From: Thermobacillus sp. ZCTH02-B1
Lineage (GTDB): Bacteria > Bacillota > Bacilli > Paenibacillales > Paenibacillaceae
Assembly: GCF_002159085.1 (NCBI RefSeq)
Contig: NZ_LZRU01000009.1
Location: forward strand, 186,001-250,000
Reading direction: 5' to 3'
Length of the DNA: 64,000 nucleotides
Position numbers and translations under genes: made by a program. Under the pieces are notes generated by a model that was given only the letters and a program-made list of their open reading frames with translations, made no database searches and was not told the origin of the DNA. Within the stretch, counting starts at the first letter, position 1, and every line of letters starts with the position of its first letter. This document shows, in pieces, positions 17,199-27,289 of this stretch.

Positions 17199-18476
17199 TT
17201 ACGATTTGAAAAATTCGATCCGTTTCTTCAGGTCGGTCGAATGCTTCTGCAGCTGCTCGGACGCCGATGTGATCTCCTCCATGAGCGCGTACTGCTCCTG
17301 CGTCGACGCGAACACTTCCTGCGCCCCGTCCCGGATCTTCTCCGCGATTTCGACGACCGACCGCGCCTCGGCGAGCGTGCTGTTCATCTGCTCCGCCTGC
17401 ATCACGGCCCGCTTCGACGCCTCGATGACGATCTGCCGCACCCTTTCCGCTTCTTCGGCGATCAGGCGCAGCGCCTCCGCGGACTTCTCGCCGTGCTCGG
17501 ATTCCTGCTCCGCCACTTCGTACTGTTCGGAGATCTGTTCGACGACCCGCCGGATATCCTGCTGGATTTGCTCGATCAGTCCGCGGATGTCCTGCACCGA
17601 CTCGGCGCTTTGCTGCGCCAGCTTGCGCACGGCCTCGGCGACGACCGCAAACCCCCGCCCTTCTTCGCCGGCCCGCGCCGCCTCGATCGACGCGTTCAGC
17701 GAGAGCATGTGCGTCTGGTCGGCGATCCCGGCGACGACCTCGGAGATGTTGCCGATCCGATTCGCCTGCTCGTCCAGCCGGCGGACGGTCTCGATCGACT
17801 CGCGGTTGAGCCGGGCCATCTTCCGCATCCCTTCCACGAGCGATTCGATCGCCTCGCCGTTCTCGCGGATCGTCCGGTCCATCTCCTGCACCGAACGCTG
17901 CGCCTCTTCGGCCATCCCGCTGATCTCGTTCGCGGCCTGCGACGCCAGTTCCACCGACCGGAACATGACGGACGTCGAACGGGACTGGTGTTCCGCGCCT
18001 TCGGACATCTGCTCCACGCGTTCCGTGATGTTCTGGATGTGACGGGTCGCCTGCTCGATCGCGTTCCCGAGCTCGCGGACATGCAGGTGGGTTGACCTGT
18101 AGTTTTCCGAAATTCCCTCGACGATCGTGCGGAGCTGCGTGACCATCTTGTCGAAGGCGAGGGCAAGCGCGCGAAGCTCGTCGTCGGAACGCGGCGGCAC
18201 CACCTCGACATTCAGCCAGCCCTCCGCCACCCGGTTGGCCGACTCCATGAGCGCCCGGAGCGGCTTGATCAGGTACCTCGCGGCCATCCAACCCAGAAAC
18301 CCGGTCCAGAAAATACCGAGGAGCAGCGTGATGACGACGAACCAGAATTCGGATATGTATTCATCGAAATAGTCCATCAGCACCAGGATGAAGAACGCGC
18401 TGGTTCCGTACGTTACCGCCGATACTGCCGTGATGCCGAGCACGACTTTTTTCATGATCCCGAATCTGAATTTCAT
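17199..18476 (-). CDS. Methyl-accepting chemotaxis protein lacking a ligand-binding domain
   Basis: A 425-residue receptor. Two membrane helices (about residues 10-34 and 44-66) are separated by only ~10 residues ([10 protein letters not shown]), so there is no extracellular sensor. A HAMP segment follows ([20 protein letters not shown]), then a long coiled coil and the conserved signalling tip [21 protein letters not shown]. The protein would cluster with CheA/CheW at the membrane. The stimulus may be membrane state or an intracellular or partner signal. GGGAGGAG before the ATG supports the start. It is a single gene with its own terminator. Confidence 0.93.
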   Translation of the reverse strand: MKFRFGIMKKVVLGITAVSAVTYGTSAFFILVLMDYFDEYISEFWFVVITLLLGIFWTGFLGWMAARYLIKPLRALMESANRVAEGWLNVEVVPPRSDDELRALALAFDKMVTQLRTIVEGISENYRSTHLHVRELGNAIEQATRHIQNITERVEQMSEGAEHQSRSTSVMFRSVELASQAANEISGMAEEAQRSVQEMDRTIRENGEAIESLVEGMRKMARLNRESIETVRRLDEQANRIGNISEVVAGIADQTHMLSLNASIEAARAGEEGRGFAVVAEAVRKLAQQSAESVQDIRGLIEQIQQDIRRVVEQISEQYEVAEQESEHGEKSAEALRLIAEEAERVRQIVIEASKRAVMQAEQMNSTLAEARSVVEIAEKIRDGAQEVFASTQEQYALMEEITSASEQLQKHSTDLKKRIEFFKS

Positions 18477-18713
18477 GCAGACTCCTCCCGATGACGCTTT
18501 TCACTAACGGTACCACTATCTGTTTTATTCGTCGAAAACGGTCGAAACCCTCTTGATGCCGTCACGAAAAAACGGATCTTTTGTCCGACGCGGATTGCGG
18601 CTTTCGGCATATTGCGCCATCCTGAGGCCGTTTGGGCTGCCGGGAAGCGCGCTTTCCGGCCGCCGGCTGCATCCGGTTCCCGGGGGAGCGGATTTGCCGG
18701 GAATGCGCCGCGA

Positions 18714-18743
18714 TTGTCCCCGCCCGCGCCGATCCGCTATAAT
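18714..18743 (+). promoter_or_regulatory. Sigma-A promoter of the methyltransferase-rluA-capA operon
   Basis: TTGTCC (18714-18719), 18 bases, then TATAAT (18738-18743). The start codon is about 95 bases downstream, so the mRNA has a leader that includes the hairpin at 18767-18794. The rest of the 18477-18837 gap holds the upstream region of the divergent chemoreceptor gene, where no promoter stood out. Confidence 0.65.
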
Positions 18744-18766
18744 AATGCCATTGCGAAGCGCGCGGG

Positions 18767-18794
18767 AGGCCGGGCGGCGGATGCCGCCCGGCCT
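18767..18794 (+). repeat. Perfect 12-bp hairpin in the operon leader
   Basis: Arms 18767-18778 and 18783-18794 pair perfectly around the tetraloop GGAT. No T-run follows, so it is not an intrinsic terminator. It lies in the predicted 5' leader between the promoter and the methyltransferase start. Confidence 0.7.
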
Positions 18795-18837
18795 GCCAGC
18801 GGCGAATAACTTACGGAACCCGGGGATGATCAACCCG

Positions 18838-19707
18838 ATGTACATCGCGGATCAATGGAAGGATTACGAAGTGATTGACGCCGGAGGCGGCGAGAAGCTC
18901 GAACGGTGGGGAACGGTCATCCTGCGCCGGCCGGACCCGCAAATCATTTGGCCGATCGAACGGGAAACGGACGAGTGGCTGCATCCGCACGCCCGCTACC
19001 ACCGCAGCTCATCCGGCGGCGGGCATTGGGAATTCCGGCGCGCACTGCCGGAGCACTGGAACATCCGGTACGGCAGGCTGACGTTTCTGATCCGGCCGAC
19101 CGGCTTCAAGCATACCGGCCTCTTTCCCGAGCAGGCGGTGAACTGGAACTGGATCATGGACAAGATCCGAAGCGCCGGCCGCCCGATCCGGCTGCTCAAC
19201 CTGTTTGCCTACACGGGCGGCGCCACCCTGGCTGCCGCCGCGGCGGGCGCCGCCGAGGTCGTCCACGTGGACGCGGCGAAGGGGATGGTGCAGTGGGCGA
19301 AGGAGAACGCCGTCCTCTCCGGGCTTGCGGATCGTCCGATCCGCTACATCACGGACGACGTGTTCAAATTCGTCCGCCGGGAAGAACGGCGCGGGCGCAG
19401 GTATGACGCGATCGTGATGGATCCGCCGTCCTACGGGCGCGGCCCCGGGGGCGAGATGTGGAAGCTCGAGACGAGCCTCCACCCGCTCCTGGAATCGTGC
19501 CTCCGGATTCTGTCGGACGAGCCGCTGTTCGTCCTCGTCAACGCCTACACGGCCGGCCTGTCTCCCGCCGTGCTCGACAATCTGCTGCGCATGACCATCG
19601 GCCGCAAATTCGGCGGCAGCATCAGCACCGGCGAGATCGGACTGCCGATCACCCGCTCCGGCCTCGTGCTGCCGTGCGGCATCCTCGGCCGCTGGGAGGC
19701 GTCATGA
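18838..19707 (+). CDS. Class I SAM-dependent rRNA-type methyltransferase
   Basis: A 289-residue methyltransferase of the RlmI/YwbD-like group without a PUA domain. It has the SAM-binding core LLNLFAYTGGATLAAAAAG, the acidic motif VVHVDAAKGMVQWAKEN, and the catalytic-loop motif MDPPSYGRGP. Proteins of this group methylate RNA bases, but the target here is unknown. I use the ATG at 18838 (MYIADQWKDYEV); an in-frame ATG 12 bases upstream is also possible. The stop overlaps the rluA start (ATGA), so the two are translationally coupled. Confidence 0.85.
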   Translation: MYIADQWKDYEVIDAGGGEKLERWGTVILRRPDPQIIWPIERETDEWLHPHARYHRSSSGGGHWEFRRALPEHWNIRYGRLTFLIRPTGFKHTGLFPEQAVNWNWIMDKIRSAGRPIRLLNLFAYTGGATLAAAAAGAAEVVHVDAAKGMVQWAKENAVLSGLADRPIRYITDDVFKFVRREERRGRRYDAIVMDPPSYGRGPGGEMWKLETSLHPLLESCLRILSDEPLFVLVNAYTAGLSPAVLDNLLRMTIGRKFGGSISTGEIGLPITRSGLVLPCGILGRWEAS

Positions 19708-20459
19708 CGGCCGCGGGAGGCGGCGCGCCCGCGATCGAGGTGCTGTACGAGGACAAACACCTGATCGCGGTCGTCAAGCCGCCCGGCATGCTGTCGCAGG
19801 CGGACGGGAGCGGCGCCCCGGACATCCTGACGGCCGTCAAGGCCGACCTGAAGGCGCGCTACGGCAAGCCGGGCAACGTCTTCCTCGGGCTCGTGCACCG
19901 GCTCGACCGGCCGGCCGGCGGCGCGATGCTGCTCGCGAAGACGTCGAAGGCCGCTTCGCGGCTGTCCGAAGCGGTGCGGAACCGCACGTTCGTGAAAGGC
20001 TACATCGCCTGTACGGAAGGCGTGCCTTCCCCGCGCGAGGCGACGCTCGTCCATTATCTGCGCAAAGACCCGAGGACCAACACCGTAACCGCGCATTCCC
20101 GGCCGCTTCCGGACGCGAAGGAAGCGTCGCTGTCCTATTCGGTCGTCGCCGCTTCGGGCGGCCGCGCGCTCGTCGCCGTCCATCTGCACACCGGGCGTCC
20201 CCACCAGATCCGGGTGCAGATGGCCGCGATCGGCTGCCCGCTCGCCGGCGACCGGAAATACGGAGCTCCCGGAAGCGCCTGGGCCCACGACACCGCGGCG
20301 CTCTGGTCGGCCTACATCGGCGTCGTCCATCCGGTGGCGAAGGAATGGCTCGAGATCCGGTCCCTTCCCCCGCGCGAAGGCGTCTGGGCCTCCTGGCCCG
20401 ATTCGGCGTGGGCCGCCGCGGCCGGCGCGTTCCCGCCCGAAGGGGCGGGCATGCGATGA
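19704..20459 (+). CDS. RluA-family RNA pseudouridine synthase
   Basis: A 251-residue enzyme isomerising uridine to pseudouridine in rRNA or tRNA. The catalytic motif is GLVHRLDRPAGGAML, whose Asp is the nucleophile. It also has VVKPPGMLSQ near the N-terminus and TGRPHQIRVQMA. No S4 domain precedes the catalytic domain. It overlaps both neighbours by four bases (ATGA at each end), so methyltransferase, synthase and CapA-like genes form one unit. The target site cannot be predicted. Confidence 0.9.
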   Translation: MTAAGGGAPAIEVLYEDKHLIAVVKPPGMLSQADGSGAPDILTAVKADLKARYGKPGNVFLGLVHRLDRPAGGAMLLAKTSKAASRLSEAVRNRTFVKGYIACTEGVPSPREATLVHYLRKDPRTNTVTAHSRPLPDAKEASLSYSVVAASGGRALVAVHLHTGRPHQIRVQMAAIGCPLAGDRKYGAPGSAWAHDTAALWSAYIGVVHPVAKEWLEIRSLPPREGVWASWPDSAWAAAAGAFPPEGAGMR

Positions 20460-21766
20460 GCAGGCGCGGTCTGGCGTTTCTCTGGCTGACGATGTCGCTC
20501 GCCGGTTTGGCGCTCATCCTCGCGCTGGCCGTATGGCTCGGTCCCGCCGACCGGCCGGAAGCCGACGGCACGGCGAACCGCCCGCCCGGTGAAGAAACGA
20601 ACGGCGCGGTCGGCGATTCGACCGGGACCGGGCAGGCGGATGCACCGCAGGAGCCGGACACGGTTCCCCCGCCCGGCCTGCCGGGTTCGGAAACGCCGGC
20701 GGAAGGCCTGCTCGCCGCGGTCGGCGACATCATGATGCACATGCCGCAGCTTCCGGCGTATTACGATCCGGACACCAACCGGTACGACTTCTCCCCCTTT
20801 TTCACCGAAGTGAAGGCGCTGATCGCGGAAGCCGACTGGGCGATGGCCAACCTCGAGACGACGCTGTCGGCCGATGGCGACTATTCGGGCTATCCCCGTT
20901 TCAGCTCGCCGCACGAGCTGGCGGCTGCGCTGAAAGATGCCGGCTTCGACATCGTCACGACCGCGAACAACCACGCGCTGGACCGCGGCGTGCCCGGCGT
21001 GATGCGGACGCTGGAGTTTCTGCGCGCTCAGGGCCTCGTCACGCGCGGCACGTACCGCTCGCCGGAGGAAGCGGCCGAACCGACGATCATCGAACGCAAC
21101 GCGATCCGCCTCGGCCTCCTCGCCTACACCTACGGCACGAACGGCATTCCGGTGCCGAAGGATATGCCCTGGCTCATCGATCTGATCGACGAGGAGCGCA
21201 TTGCGCGGGACATCGCGGCGCTCCGGGAAGCGGGCGCCGACTATATCGCGATCGCGCTGCATTTCGGCACGGAATATCAGACGGAACCGTCCAAAGAGCA
21301 GAAACGACTGGCGCGCAGACTGATCGCGGCCGGAGCCGACCTGATCGCCGGCTCGCATCCGCACGTCATCCAGCCTTACGAGATCGTGGAAGCGACGGAC
21401 GCGGACGGTTCCGTGCGGCAAGGCGTCATTCTCTATTCCATGGGGAATTTCATCTCGAACCAGCGCGGGGATACGAAGGAATACGGCGTGCTGTACCGAA
21501 TCAGGCTTCGCAAGGAAGAAGGCGTGACGCGGGCGACGGACGTGGAACCGGTCATCACGTGGGTGCATCGTTACAAAGCGGAAGGCCGCAATCATTACCG
21601 GATCCTGCCCGTCGAGCGCGTGCTTGAGGAGCGGAACGATCCGCTGCTGACCGGGGCCGACTATGAACGGTTGGCGAACGATCTCGGGGCGATCCGGAAA
21701 CGGTTGCCCGTCCCGGACGGAACGCAGGGAAACGGAACATTCAGGGGGACGGAACACGAAGGGTGA
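20456..21766 (+). CDS. CapA-family (metallophosphoesterase-like) membrane-anchored protein
   Basis: A 436-residue protein with an N-terminal membrane anchor (LAFLWLTMSLAGLALILALAV), a ~50-residue low-complexity linker and a CapA domain. Conserved motifs are AVGDIMMHMPQ, NLETTL, TTANNHALDRG, GSHPHVIQPYE and YSMGNFISNQ, which together form the putative two-metal centre. CapA-like proteins are linked to poly-gamma-glutamate production, but many genomes carry extra copies of unknown role and no capBC genes are visible here. The start overlaps the rluA stop. It converges on marR with 14 bases between stops and no clear terminator. Confidence 0.9.
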   Translation: MSRRGLAFLWLTMSLAGLALILALAVWLGPADRPEADGTANRPPGEETNGAVGDSTGTGQADAPQEPDTVPPPGLPGSETPAEGLLAAVGDIMMHMPQLPAYYDPDTNRYDFSPFFTEVKALIAEADWAMANLETTLSADGDYSGYPRFSSPHELAAALKDAGFDIVTTANNHALDRGVPGVMRTLEFLRAQGLVTRGTYRSPEEAAEPTIIERNAIRLGLLAYTYGTNGIPVPKDMPWLIDLIDEERIARDIAALREAGADYIAIALHFGTEYQTEPSKEQKRLARRLIAAGADLIAGSHPHVIQPYEIVEATDADGSVRQGVILYSMGNFISNQRGDTKEYGVLYRIRLRKEEGVTRATDVEPVITWVHRYKAEGRNHYRILPVERVLEERNDPLLTGADYERLANDLGAIRKRLPVPDGTQGNGTFRGTEHEG

Positions 21767-21780
21767 CGGAACGGCGCTTC

Positions 21781-22224
21781 CTACCTGCCCTCGCCCGCGG
21801 CGGCCGGCCGCATCACCGGCTCGTCGGCGATCTTGCCGAGCAGGTAGATGAGCAGCTGCTGGTTGTGGGCGGAGATCCGGTCCAGCGCCTGCTGGATGTA
21901 GCGCTCGCGGATTTCCACGCCGCGCCGCGCCTCCCGCTCGCCCCGTTCGGTCGCGGTCACCCACACGATGCGCCGATCGTGCTCGTCCCGCTTCCGCGCG
22001 ATGAGGCCGCCCCGTTCCATCCGATCGAGCAGCGTCGTGATGGCGGCGGGCGTCGTGGACAGGTATTGCAGCATGTCCGACGGTTTCATCGGCTGATGCT
22101 CGAGGAGCAGTTCCAGCACGTTGAGCTGGCTTTCGGTCAGGGCGGGCGCGAGCGCCTCGTCGAGATATGCCTTCCAGTCTTTCGTGATTTTCATCCACAG
22201 ACGGGCAAATTCCGCGGCGAACAT
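21781..22224 (-). CDS. MarR-family transcriptional regulator
   Basis: A 147-residue winged-helix repressor or activator. The recognition region runs from LTESQLNVLELLLEHQPMK through MLQYLSTTPAAITTLLDRM, and the wing is RKRDEHDRRIVWVTAT. MarR proteins act as dimers and respond to small ligands. Start: GGGAGG lies seven bases before the ATG at 22224; the ATG two codons upstream is too close to that site. A 15-bp palindrome lies upstream and could be its operator. No obvious target gene is divergent. Confidence 0.9.
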   Translation of the reverse strand: MFAAEFARLWMKITKDWKAYLDEALAPALTESQLNVLELLLEHQPMKPSDMLQYLSTTPAAITTLLDRMERGGLIARKRDEHDRRIVWVTATERGEREARRGVEIRERYIQQALDRISAHNQQLLIYLLGKIADEPVMRPAAAGEGR

Positions 22225-22255
22225 CCCCATCCCTCCCAATATCCGCCTCGATTCC

Positions 22256-22284
22256 ATTATAACAGCCGCCCATGTCGAATTAAA
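22256..22284 (-). promoter_or_regulatory. Probable marR promoter
   Basis: On the minus strand TATAAT is at 22256-22261, with a weak -35 (TTTAAT) at 22279-22284. It is 30 bases upstream of the chosen marR start. Confidence 0.5.
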
Positions 22285-22301
22285 GGTTAACGGGCTTAAT
22301 A

Positions 22302-22316
22302 ATTTACGCCGTAAAT
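22302..22316. promoter_or_regulatory. 15-bp palindrome upstream of marR, candidate operator
   Basis: ATTTACG-C-CGTAAAT is a perfect inverted repeat with one central base, 40 bases upstream of the marR -10. It stands in a short AT-rich patch in otherwise GC-rich DNA. Size and symmetry suit a dimeric MarR protein, but no second copy was found near another promoter. Confidence 0.45.
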
Positions 22317-22433
22317 CGTCTCACCTCCCCTTCCGACGACATCCGGCGACAGGTTGTTCGTCCGCCGGACGTCGAACGGCGCCGGCGAATTGGCGAATAC
22401 CGGGACCTGGACGATGCAGGCGGGCGCAAGCGC

Positions 22434-22477
22434 AAAAAAACCCGCGATCCGGATGCGGAAGGCTCCGGATGCGCGGG
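22434..22477 (-). terminator. Intrinsic terminator after parC
   Basis: On the minus strand nested stems CCCGCG/CGCGGG and CCGG/CCGG are followed by seven T, 26 bases past the parC stop. Confidence 0.82.
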
Positions 22478-22502
22478 TGATCGCCGGCGGACCCGGACCG
22501 GT

Positions 22503-24959
22503 TCAAGCTTCCCGGCCGATCCGTTCAGGCCGGCGGAAGCAGACGACCGCGGGATCCTTCGCGTCGATCGCGGCGATGCGCTTGCCGTTCGAACGCAGGA
22601 GCTCGATCGGCGCATCCTCCGAACGGAACGTGAAGGTTGCGCCCGATGACGAGGCCAGCGTATAGCGCGCCTCCTCCTTGCAATGGAACGCCGCGATCAG
22701 CCGGCTGCCGTTCGATTGGACGCGCTTGCCCTCGCGGAATACGAACGTCGCGAGCCCGCGGCCTCCCCTGCCCTGCACCGGGTAGTCCAGGAGCAGCGAC
22801 CGCTTCGCCCAGCCGAGGTCGGTGACGACGACAATTTCGCCCTCGTCCCCTTCCACGAGCAGCGCCGCCGCGACCTCGTCGCCTTCCTTGAGCGCGATGC
22901 CGCGCACGCCGGCGGCGACGCGCCCCATCGCGCTCACCTCCGCTTCCTCGAAGCGGATGCTCATGCCGAGCTTCGTGACGAGCAGGAGCTGCCGTTTTCC
23001 GTCGCTCGGCAGCACCTGGACGACTTCGTCGCCGTCCGCGAGCCTGATTGCCGCGATCGGTCCCGTGCGGGTCGTCTGGTATTCTTTCAGCGGGGTCCGC
23101 TTCACCTGTCCGCGCTTCGTCACGAACAGGAGCGACACATCCTCCCGTCCGAAGTCCCGCACCGTCACAATCCCCGCGATGCCGTCGTCCTTCGGGATCG
23201 GCACGACGTTGACGAGCGCCGTCCCCGTGTCCTTCCATTTGAACTCCGGAATCTGGTGAACCGGCAGCAGGAAATACGAGCCCCTGCGCGTGAACAGCAG
23301 CAGCTGGTCGAGCGTGTTCACTTCGAGCACGTGGCGGACGACATCGCCCTCCTTGACGCCGGAACTGTCGATGTCGCCGCCGGACCGGGTGAAGGAGAGC
23401 AGGTTCGTCCGCTTGATGTAGCCTTCCTGCGACAGCGTCACGAGCACGTCCTCGGAGGCGACCATCACCTCGAGACCGACCTTGAGCTCCTCGACTTCGC
23501 GGCGGATTTCGGAGCGCCGGTCGACACCGTACTTCTCGCGGATTTCCAGCAGCTCTTCCTTGATGACGCCGAGCAGCTTCTTCTCGCTCGCGAGGATCGA
23601 TTTCAGATACGCGATGCGCTTCTCGGTCTCGCGCAGCTCCTTCGTGAGCTGCGTGATCTCGAGATTGGTGAGTCGGTACAGTTGGAGCGTCAGGATCGCG
23701 TCCGCCTGCCGCTCGGTGAACCCGAACTTCGCGATCAGGTTCTGCTGCGCGTCCTGACGGTTCTTCGACGCCTTGATCGTCGCGATCACGTCGTCGACGA
23801 TGTTCAGCGCCTTCACGAGCCCCTCGAGCACTTCCCGGCGGTCTTCCGCCTTCTCGAGCTCGAACCGGCTGCGGTTCGTGACGACTTCCTTCTGGTGGTC
23901 GATGTACGCCGTCAGCATCTCCCGGAGGCCGAGCTGGCGCGGCGCCTTCCGGACGATCGCCACCATGTTGAAGTTGTACGTGATCTGGAGATCCGTCTTC
24001 TTGAGCAGATAGGCGAGGATGCCTTCGGCGTCCGCGTCCTTCTTGAGCTCGACGACGATGCGCAAGCCGTCCCGTCCGCTCTCGTCGCGCACCTCCGCGA
24101 TGCCGTCCACCTTCTTCTCGAGGCGGATCGACTCCATCGCCGTGACGAGCCGGGATTTGACGACCTGGTACGGAATCTCGGTGATCACGATCTGCTTGCG
24201 CCCGCCGCGCAGCTCCTCGATCGCCGTCCGCGCCCTGATGTAGATGCGACCCCGGCCCGTCTCGTAGGCTTCGCGGATGCCGTCTTCGCCCATGATGATG
24301 CCGCCCGTCGGGAAATCCGGCCCCTTCACGATTTCGATCAGCCGGTCCAGCGAAAGGTCCGGATTTTCCATGAGCGCGATGCAGGCGTCGATCACTTCGC
24401 GCAGATTGTGCGGCGGAATCTCGGTCGCGAAGCCCGACGAGATGCCGCTCACGCCGTTCACCAGCAGATTCGGGAAGCGCGACGGCAGCACGACCGGCTC
24501 CTTCGCCGTGTTGTCGAAGTTGTCCCTGAACGGCACCGTCCGCTTGTCGATGTCGCGCAGCATCTCCATCGCAATCGGCGAGAGCCGCGCCTCCGTGTAT
24601 CGCATCGCGGCGGGCGGGTCGTCGTCGAGCGAGCCCCAGTTGCCGTGGCCGTCGATCAGCACGTGTCCCATCTTCCACGACTGCGCCATCCGCACCATGC
24701 CTTCGTATATCGAGGCGTCGCCGTGCGGATGGTAGTTGCCCATCACGTCGCCGACCGTCTTCGCCGACTTGCGGTACGGTTTGTCGGGCGTGTTGCCCGC
24801 TTCGTACATCGCATAGAGGATGCGGCGCTGCACCGGCTTCAGCCCGTCGCGGACGTCGGGGATCGCCCGGTCCTGGATGATGTATTTCGAATACCGGCCG
24901 AAGCGGTCGCTCACGACCTCTTCGAGGAAGGCCGGGAGAAATTGTTCAGGCATGCCCAT
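22503..24959 (-). CDS. parC: DNA topoisomerase IV subunit A
   Basis: An 818-residue type IIA topoisomerase subunit that cuts and rejoins DNA during chromosome decatenation. The quinolone-resistance region reads [17 protein letters not shown], and the catalytic tyrosine is in [10 protein letters not shown]. The C-terminal beta-pinwheel has a variant box (QGRGGRG) rather than the gyrase QRRGGKG, which with the parE pairing favours ParC over GyrA. AGGGAG lies nine bases before the ATG at 24959; an ATG at 24977 overlapping the parE stop is the alternative. Downstream is a strong terminator. Confidence 0.94.
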   Translation of the reverse strand: MGMPEQFLPAFLEEVVSDRFGRYSKYIIQDRAIPDVRDGLKPVQRRILYAMYEAGNTPDKPYRKSAKTVGDVMGNYHPHGDASIYEGMVRMAQSWKMGHVLIDGHGNWGSLDDDPPAAMRYTEARLSPIAMEMLRDIDKRTVPFRDNFDNTAKEPVVLPSRFPNLLVNGVSGISSGFATEIPPHNLREVIDACIALMENPDLSLDRLIEIVKGPDFPTGGIIMGEDGIREAYETGRGRIYIRARTAIEELRGGRKQIVITEIPYQVVKSRLVTAMESIRLEKKVDGIAEVRDESGRDGLRIVVELKKDADAEGILAYLLKKTDLQITYNFNMVAIVRKAPRQLGLREMLTAYIDHQKEVVTNRSRFELEKAEDRREVLEGLVKALNIVDDVIATIKASKNRQDAQQNLIAKFGFTERQADAILTLQLYRLTNLEITQLTKELRETEKRIAYLKSILASEKKLLGVIKEELLEIREKYGVDRRSEIRREVEELKVGLEVMVASEDVLVTLSQEGYIKRTNLLSFTRSGGDIDSSGVKEGDVVRHVLEVNTLDQLLLFTRRGSYFLLPVHQIPEFKWKDTGTALVNVVPIPKDDGIAGIVTVRDFGREDVSLLFVTKRGQVKRTPLKEYQTTRTGPIAAIRLADGDEVVQVLPSDGKRQLLLVTKLGMSIRFEEAEVSAMGRVAAGVRGIALKEGDEVAAALLVEGDEGEIVVVTDLGWAKRSLLLDYPVQGRGGRGLATFVFREGKRVQSNGSRLIAAFHCKEEARYTLASSSGATFTFRSEDAPIELLRSNGKRIAAIDAKDPAVVCFRRPERIGREA

Positions 24960-24973
24960 GCCGTCTCTCTCCC

Positions 24974-26947
24974 TCATTCATCGAACTCGGTGAAATCGAC
25001 GTTCTCGATGATCCACTTCTTGCGCGGATCGACCTTGTCGCCCATCAGCGTCGAGACGCGCCGCTCCGCCTTCGCGGCGTCCTCGATCCGGACCTGGATC
25101 AGCGTCCGCGTCTCGGGGTTCATCGTCGTCTCCCAGAGCTGCTCCGGATTCATCTCGCCCAGGCCCTTGTACCGCTGGAGTTCGCAGTTTTTGCCGAATT
25201 CCTTGAGATAATTCTGCAGCTGCTCTTCCGTCCACGCGTACCGCACCGTCTCGAGTTTGCCGGTCCGGCGGGTGATTTTGTACAGCGGCGGCTGCGCGAT
25301 GTACACCCGGCCCAGATCGATGAGCGGCTTCATGTACCGGTAGAAGAAGGTGAGCAGCAGGCACTGGATGTGCGCGCCGTCCGAGTCGGCGTCGGTCATG
25401 ATGATGATCTTGCTGTAGTTCGCCTCGTCGGGATCGAAATCCGGCCCGACGCCGGCGCCGATCGCGTTGATGATCGTCCGGTACTCCTCGTTCTTCAGGA
25501 TATCGGACAGCTTCGCCTTCTCCGGGTTCATCGGCTTGCCGCGGAGCGGCAGAATCGCCTGATAGCGCGAGTCGCGCCCCTGCTTTGCCGAACCGCCCGC
25601 GGAATCGCCCTCGACGATGAACAGCTCGTTGCGCAGATAATCCTTCGACTGGGCCGGCGTCAGCTTGCCGCTCAGGTTGGACGCCTCGCTCCGCTTCTTG
25701 CCCGAGCGGACTTCCTCGCGCGCCTTCCGCGCCGCCTCGCGCGCCTTCGCCGCCAGGATCGCCTTCCGGATCAGCTGCTGCGCGACCTGCGGATTCTCCT
25801 CGAGGAAGACGGACATTTTGTCGGAGACGACCGCGTCGACCGCGCTGCGCGCCGAAGCGCTGCCGAGCTGGTCCTTCGTCTGCCCGACGAATTCGACGTC
25901 GGACATCTTCACGTTGATGACGGCGATCATCCCTTCGCGCAGGTCGGCGCCGTCGAGATTTTTGTCCTTCTCCTTCAGGAGGCCGCATTTGCGCGCGTAT
26001 TCGTTCATGACCCGCGTGTAGGCCGTCTTGAATCCGGTCTCGTGGGTGCCGCCGCCGCGGGTCGGGATCGAGTTCACGAACGATGCGATCGTCTCGGTGT
26101 AGCCGTCGTTGTACTGCAGCGCCACCTCGACCTCGATGTCGTCGCGCTCCGCATAGAAATGGATGACGTCCGTGAGCACGTTCTTTCCTTCGTTGAGGAA
26201 CGCGACGAACTGGCTCGCGCCGCCTTCGTACAGGAAGACGTCCTCGCGGCCGGTCCGCTCGTCCTTCAGCGTCACCTTCAGGCCGGCGTTCAGGAACGCG
26301 ATCTCCTGCAGCCGCTCGGCCAGCGTCTCGTAGTTCAGCGAGATGTTGCCGTGGAACACGCGCGCATCCGGCTTGAACGTCACCTTCGTGCCGGTCTTCT
26401 TCGTCGTGCCGATCACTTCAAGGCCGGTGACCGGTTCGCCGACGTGCTCCTTCCCGTCGGCGTCAACCCAGTATTCGAAACGCTGGCGGTGAATCTTGCC
26501 GTCGCGGTATATCTCGACCTCGAGCCATTCGGACAGCGCGTTCGTCACGGAGGCGCCGACGCCGTGCAGGCCGCCGGTCTTCTTGTAACCGTTTCCGCCA
26601 AACTTGCCGCCTGCGTGCAGCACCGTGAACACGACCTGGGGGGTCGGCACGCCCAACTTGTGCATGCCGGTCGGGATGCCGCGGCCGTTGTCGATGACCG
26701 TCACCGAATTGTCGGGATGAATGATGACGTTGATCTCGGTCGCGGACTTCGCCAAATGCTCGTCGACGGCGTTGTCCACGATCTCCCAGACGAGATGATG
26801 CAGGCCGGAGCTGGACGTGCTGCCGATGTACATGCCCGGACGTTTCCGGACCGCCGCCAGGCCCTCCAGCACCTGGATGTCGTCCGCATCGTAACGGCGT
26901 TCCCGTCCGGAGCCCGCATCCGCGAACAGTTCCAGTTGTTCCGCCAT
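24974..26947 (-). CDS. parE: DNA topoisomerase IV subunit B
   Basis: A 657-residue ATPase subunit of topoisomerase IV. It has the GHKL signature ([22 protein letters not shown]), a [11 protein letters not shown] loop, the TOPRIM block [15 protein letters not shown] with [11 protein letters not shown], and the C-terminal [19 protein letters not shown]. The start at 26947 ([10 protein letters not shown]) has GGAGGGC upstream; 69 further open codons upstream overlap the promoter and are rejected. It is immediately upstream of parC and co-transcribed. Confidence 0.95.
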   Translation of the reverse strand: MAEQLELFADAGSGRERRYDADDIQVLEGLAAVRKRPGMYIGSTSSSGLHHLVWEIVDNAVDEHLAKSATEINVIIHPDNSVTVIDNGRGIPTGMHKLGVPTPQVVFTVLHAGGKFGGNGYKKTGGLHGVGASVTNALSEWLEVEIYRDGKIHRQRFEYWVDADGKEHVGEPVTGLEVIGTTKKTGTKVTFKPDARVFHGNISLNYETLAERLQEIAFLNAGLKVTLKDERTGREDVFLYEGGASQFVAFLNEGKNVLTDVIHFYAERDDIEVEVALQYNDGYTETIASFVNSIPTRGGGTHETGFKTAYTRVMNEYARKCGLLKEKDKNLDGADLREGMIAVINVKMSDVEFVGQTKDQLGSASARSAVDAVVSDKMSVFLEENPQVAQQLIRKAILAAKAREAARKAREEVRSGKKRSEASNLSGKLTPAQSKDYLRNELFIVEGDSAGGSAKQGRDSRYQAILPLRGKPMNPEKAKLSDILKNEEYRTIINAIGAGVGPDFDPDEANYSKIIIMTDADSDGAHIQCLLLTFFYRYMKPLIDLGRVYIAQPPLYKITRRTGKLETVRYAWTEEQLQNYLKEFGKNCELQRYKGLGEMNPEQLWETTMNPETRTLIQVRIEDAAKAERRVSTLMGDKVDPRKKWIIENVDFTEFDE

Positions 26948-27050
26948 GCGCGCCCTCCTTCGCCAATCTGCGGCCCGGCGGATGTCGCTGCGCCTGCGGC
27001 CGCTTGCGCGCCGCGAACCCGTGCGCGGCAAACAAGCTTTATTGTAATTC

Positions 27051-27079
27051 ATTATATCCGGTTTCGTAAAGCCGGACAG
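27051..27079 (-). promoter_or_regulatory. Sigma-A promoter of parE-parC
   Basis: On the minus strand TATAAT at 27051-27056, 17 bases from a weak CTGTCC at 27074-27079. The predicted leader is about 95 bases. The 26948-27289 gap also holds an ACATAAT palindrome and the exporter terminator; nothing else is apparent. Confidence 0.6.
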
Positions 27080-27171
27080 CCCGTGGCGCACTTCCCGGCA
27101 GAGGCGGACACCGTTTGCCGCGGGCGTCCGAAGGGCATCCGAATGACGAGCCATTGTCAGAAAATTAGTTT

Positions 27172-27189
27172 ACATAATATGCATTATGT
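27172..27189. repeat. ACATAAT inverted repeat in an AT-rich island
   Basis: ACATAAT-ATGC-ATTATGT, seven-base perfect arms with a four-base centre. It lies between the exporter terminator and the parE promoter, about 115 bases upstream of the parE -10. Surrounding bases are AT-rich, unlike the neighbourhood. It could be a regulator site. Confidence 0.5.
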
Positions 27190-27214
27190 CATCCATAAGA
27201 TGGGTTCCACGCAT

Positions 27215-27257
27215 AAAAAAAGCCGCCCCGCGGACGCGCGGACGTCCGCAAGACGGC
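27215..27257 (-). terminator. Intrinsic terminator after the ABC exporter operon
   Basis: On the minus strand a 15-bp stem (27243-27257 with 27222-27236, several G-U pairs) is followed by seven T, 33 bases beyond the exporter stop. Confidence 0.85.
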
Positions 27258-27289
27258 CCGATCCCGTTCCCGACGGGCGGAACGGCGCC

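Noticed and set aside
22317..22433. Small genes between marR and parC
   Set aside because: Open frames here are short, Arg-rich and lack ribosome-binding sites; the region is explained by promoter/operator and the parC terminator.
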